Made by a program: the position numbers and the translations under genes. Positions 62,935 through 64,000 of a stretch of DNA of 64,000 bases are shown in pieces. The stretch covers positions 12,704,087-12,768,086 of the forward strand of contig CM040447.1 in the NCBI GenBank assembly GCA_022749755.1. The letters run 5' to 3'. The DNA is from Azadirachta indica (taxonomy: Eukaryota; Streptophyta; Magnoliopsida; Sapindales; Meliaceae). Numbering within the stretch: the stretch's first letter is position 1; every line of letters starts with the position of its first letter. The notes beneath the pieces were generated by a model. That model worked only from the letters and a program-made list of their open reading frames with translations, was not told the origin of the DNA and searched no databases.

Positions 62935-64000
62935 GTTCAGATGGGTGGTGCCTACTGCCCATAGTTATTTATAGGGAGAAATTGACTCTATCTTGTCAAC
63001 AAGAAGGATTGAATTCTCTTTAAAGCAAGGACGTGAGAATCACCCAATTCTAGATAAAACTGAGATTAATAGTTTTGATTTACATACACTTATTTGGGCA
63101 TGGTACATAATTAATCTTGGAAAAGCATATTAATTTGCAAAAGGGTCTCTAGAAATGCCACAATTTAACTTTTAGTGTATGAATTGTATCAGTGTTATGT
63201 TTAATTGTTTGTTAACCCAGAAAAAAAATTTATTAACTGAGATTATTAAAAAGATAAATAAACTTAGTGATAATTCAGAAAAAGACAACAGGTGCTAATC
63301 TAAACAAACTGAAGCAGAAATGAAACTACTTCAGAAATTTTCTCTAAGTTTGATGATCATGAGTTGAAACTTGGAAGGTCTAGAAACAATTTCAAAGCAG
63401 CCTTGGATTGTCAAACATAGTTTAAAATTAAGATGTTCCCTTTCTTCTAACTAAATAAAACATGAATAATGTTAATTAAATTTCAAATTCTCCCAATTGT
63501 TGAGCAACCCAAATTAATAAATATATATTGATCCATATATTTATATGATAACACTTCTACTACAAAATAATTTGATGGTTTTGCTTCCAAAAATATGTAA
63601 CATTGTAACATCATAATCGTGGCTGATTCCAGAAATATATTGACCTAATTAATGTTTGTAACCAAGTGGGAGGAGATAAGCATATATCCATAATTGACTG
63701 CTACAAAACTTTCTAAGAAGAAAGTATATAAATCAATAGAACCCATTTTTTTTTTTCTCTAGTGTTTCTTTCTTCTTCCCAAAAGAAAAAGAGTCAGTCA
63801 GGCGATGCAGATTTTTCTTACAATAAATGAGTCAATAAATATTTTTCTTAACTTTAGTGTGGAGATTAAAGGTCTAGAAACCACAAAAATGGAGGTGAAA
63901 AGGTCAAAAAAGAAAACAAAATGGAAGAAAAAGACAAAAATGCAGGTAAAGCCGAGATGAGAAAAAATACTAGTTTAATTGGAGTTATTGAGTGGTAATG

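Larger units (their letters stand above)
60682..64000. other. Upstream region of the MYB gene to window end
   Basis: The first few hundred bases should hold the MYB promoter. A 73-codon plus-strand frame at 60776-60997 overlaps it and has no domain. Farther out the sequence is AT-rich, with (AT)n at 62162-62180 and a 33-bp direct repeat at 62799 and 62902. No further gene is visible to the window end. Confidence 0.5.

Noticed and set aside
1..64000. CRISPR arrays, tRNA or rRNA genes, organelle insertions
   Set aside because: No regularly spaced repeats, no canonical GGTTCGAATCC-type tRNA genes and no rRNA or plastid gene sequence recognised.

Overview
The window is nuclear DNA from a flowering plant. 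The genes have spliced exons with GT-AG (and two GC-AG) introns, the intergenic DNA is very AT-rich, simple repeats and foldback elements are frequent, and every protein is of a plant family. The proteins and gene order resemble core eudicots. A rosid is likely and a Citrus-like Sapindales is possible, but the species cannot be fixed from the sequence alone. I see no prokaryotic, organellar or viral genes.

Layout. The first 28 kb is gene-dense: (1) a membrane-anchored GH9 endoglucanase (430-3793, +); (2) a P-class PPR protein (5039-6937, +); (3) a DUF21/CBS (CNNM-like) membrane protein (8995-12090, -); (4) an organelle-type HflX GTPase (13399-19350, +); (5) a CGR2/CGR3-type Golgi pectin methyltransferase (21355-25219, +); (6) a DYW-class PPR editing factor (25945-28107, -). 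The remaining 36 kb is gene-poor. It holds two tandem ACC synthase genes (38666-40390 and 48698-50405, both +) and one R2R3-MYB gene of the RAX/MYB68/MYB84 group (59427-60681, -). These are separated by AT-rich DNA carrying long inverted repeats, duplicated intergenic blocks and microsatellites.

Gene order from the first PPR gene to the MYB gene matches, from memory, the Arabidopsis segment At3g49730 (PPR) - At3g49725 (HflX) - At3g49720 (CGR2) - At3g49710 (DYW PPR) - At3g49700 (ACS9) - At3g49690 (MYB84), and its duplicate at At5g65820-At5g65790. Two things differ here: a DUF21/CBS gene lies between the PPR and HflX genes, and the ACS gene is tandemly duplicated.

The most interesting object is the second ACC synthase. 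Its reading frame is nearly full length, but several cofactor-contact residues are changed (Asn to Asp, Arg to Pro, Tyr to Cys). A length change near the 3' end has shifted the frame, so the C-terminal degradation signal seen in copy 1 is lost. The promoter core of the two copies is still alike. Copy 2 therefore looks like a stable but catalytically dead ACS that could be expressed with copy 1. Downstream of it lie a head-to-head palindrome of about 880 bp with pol III-like boxes in both arms, and degenerate extra copies of ACS-flanking DNA. The genes here do not form an operon-like pathway. They are independent housekeeping and developmental genes held in an old syntenic block.
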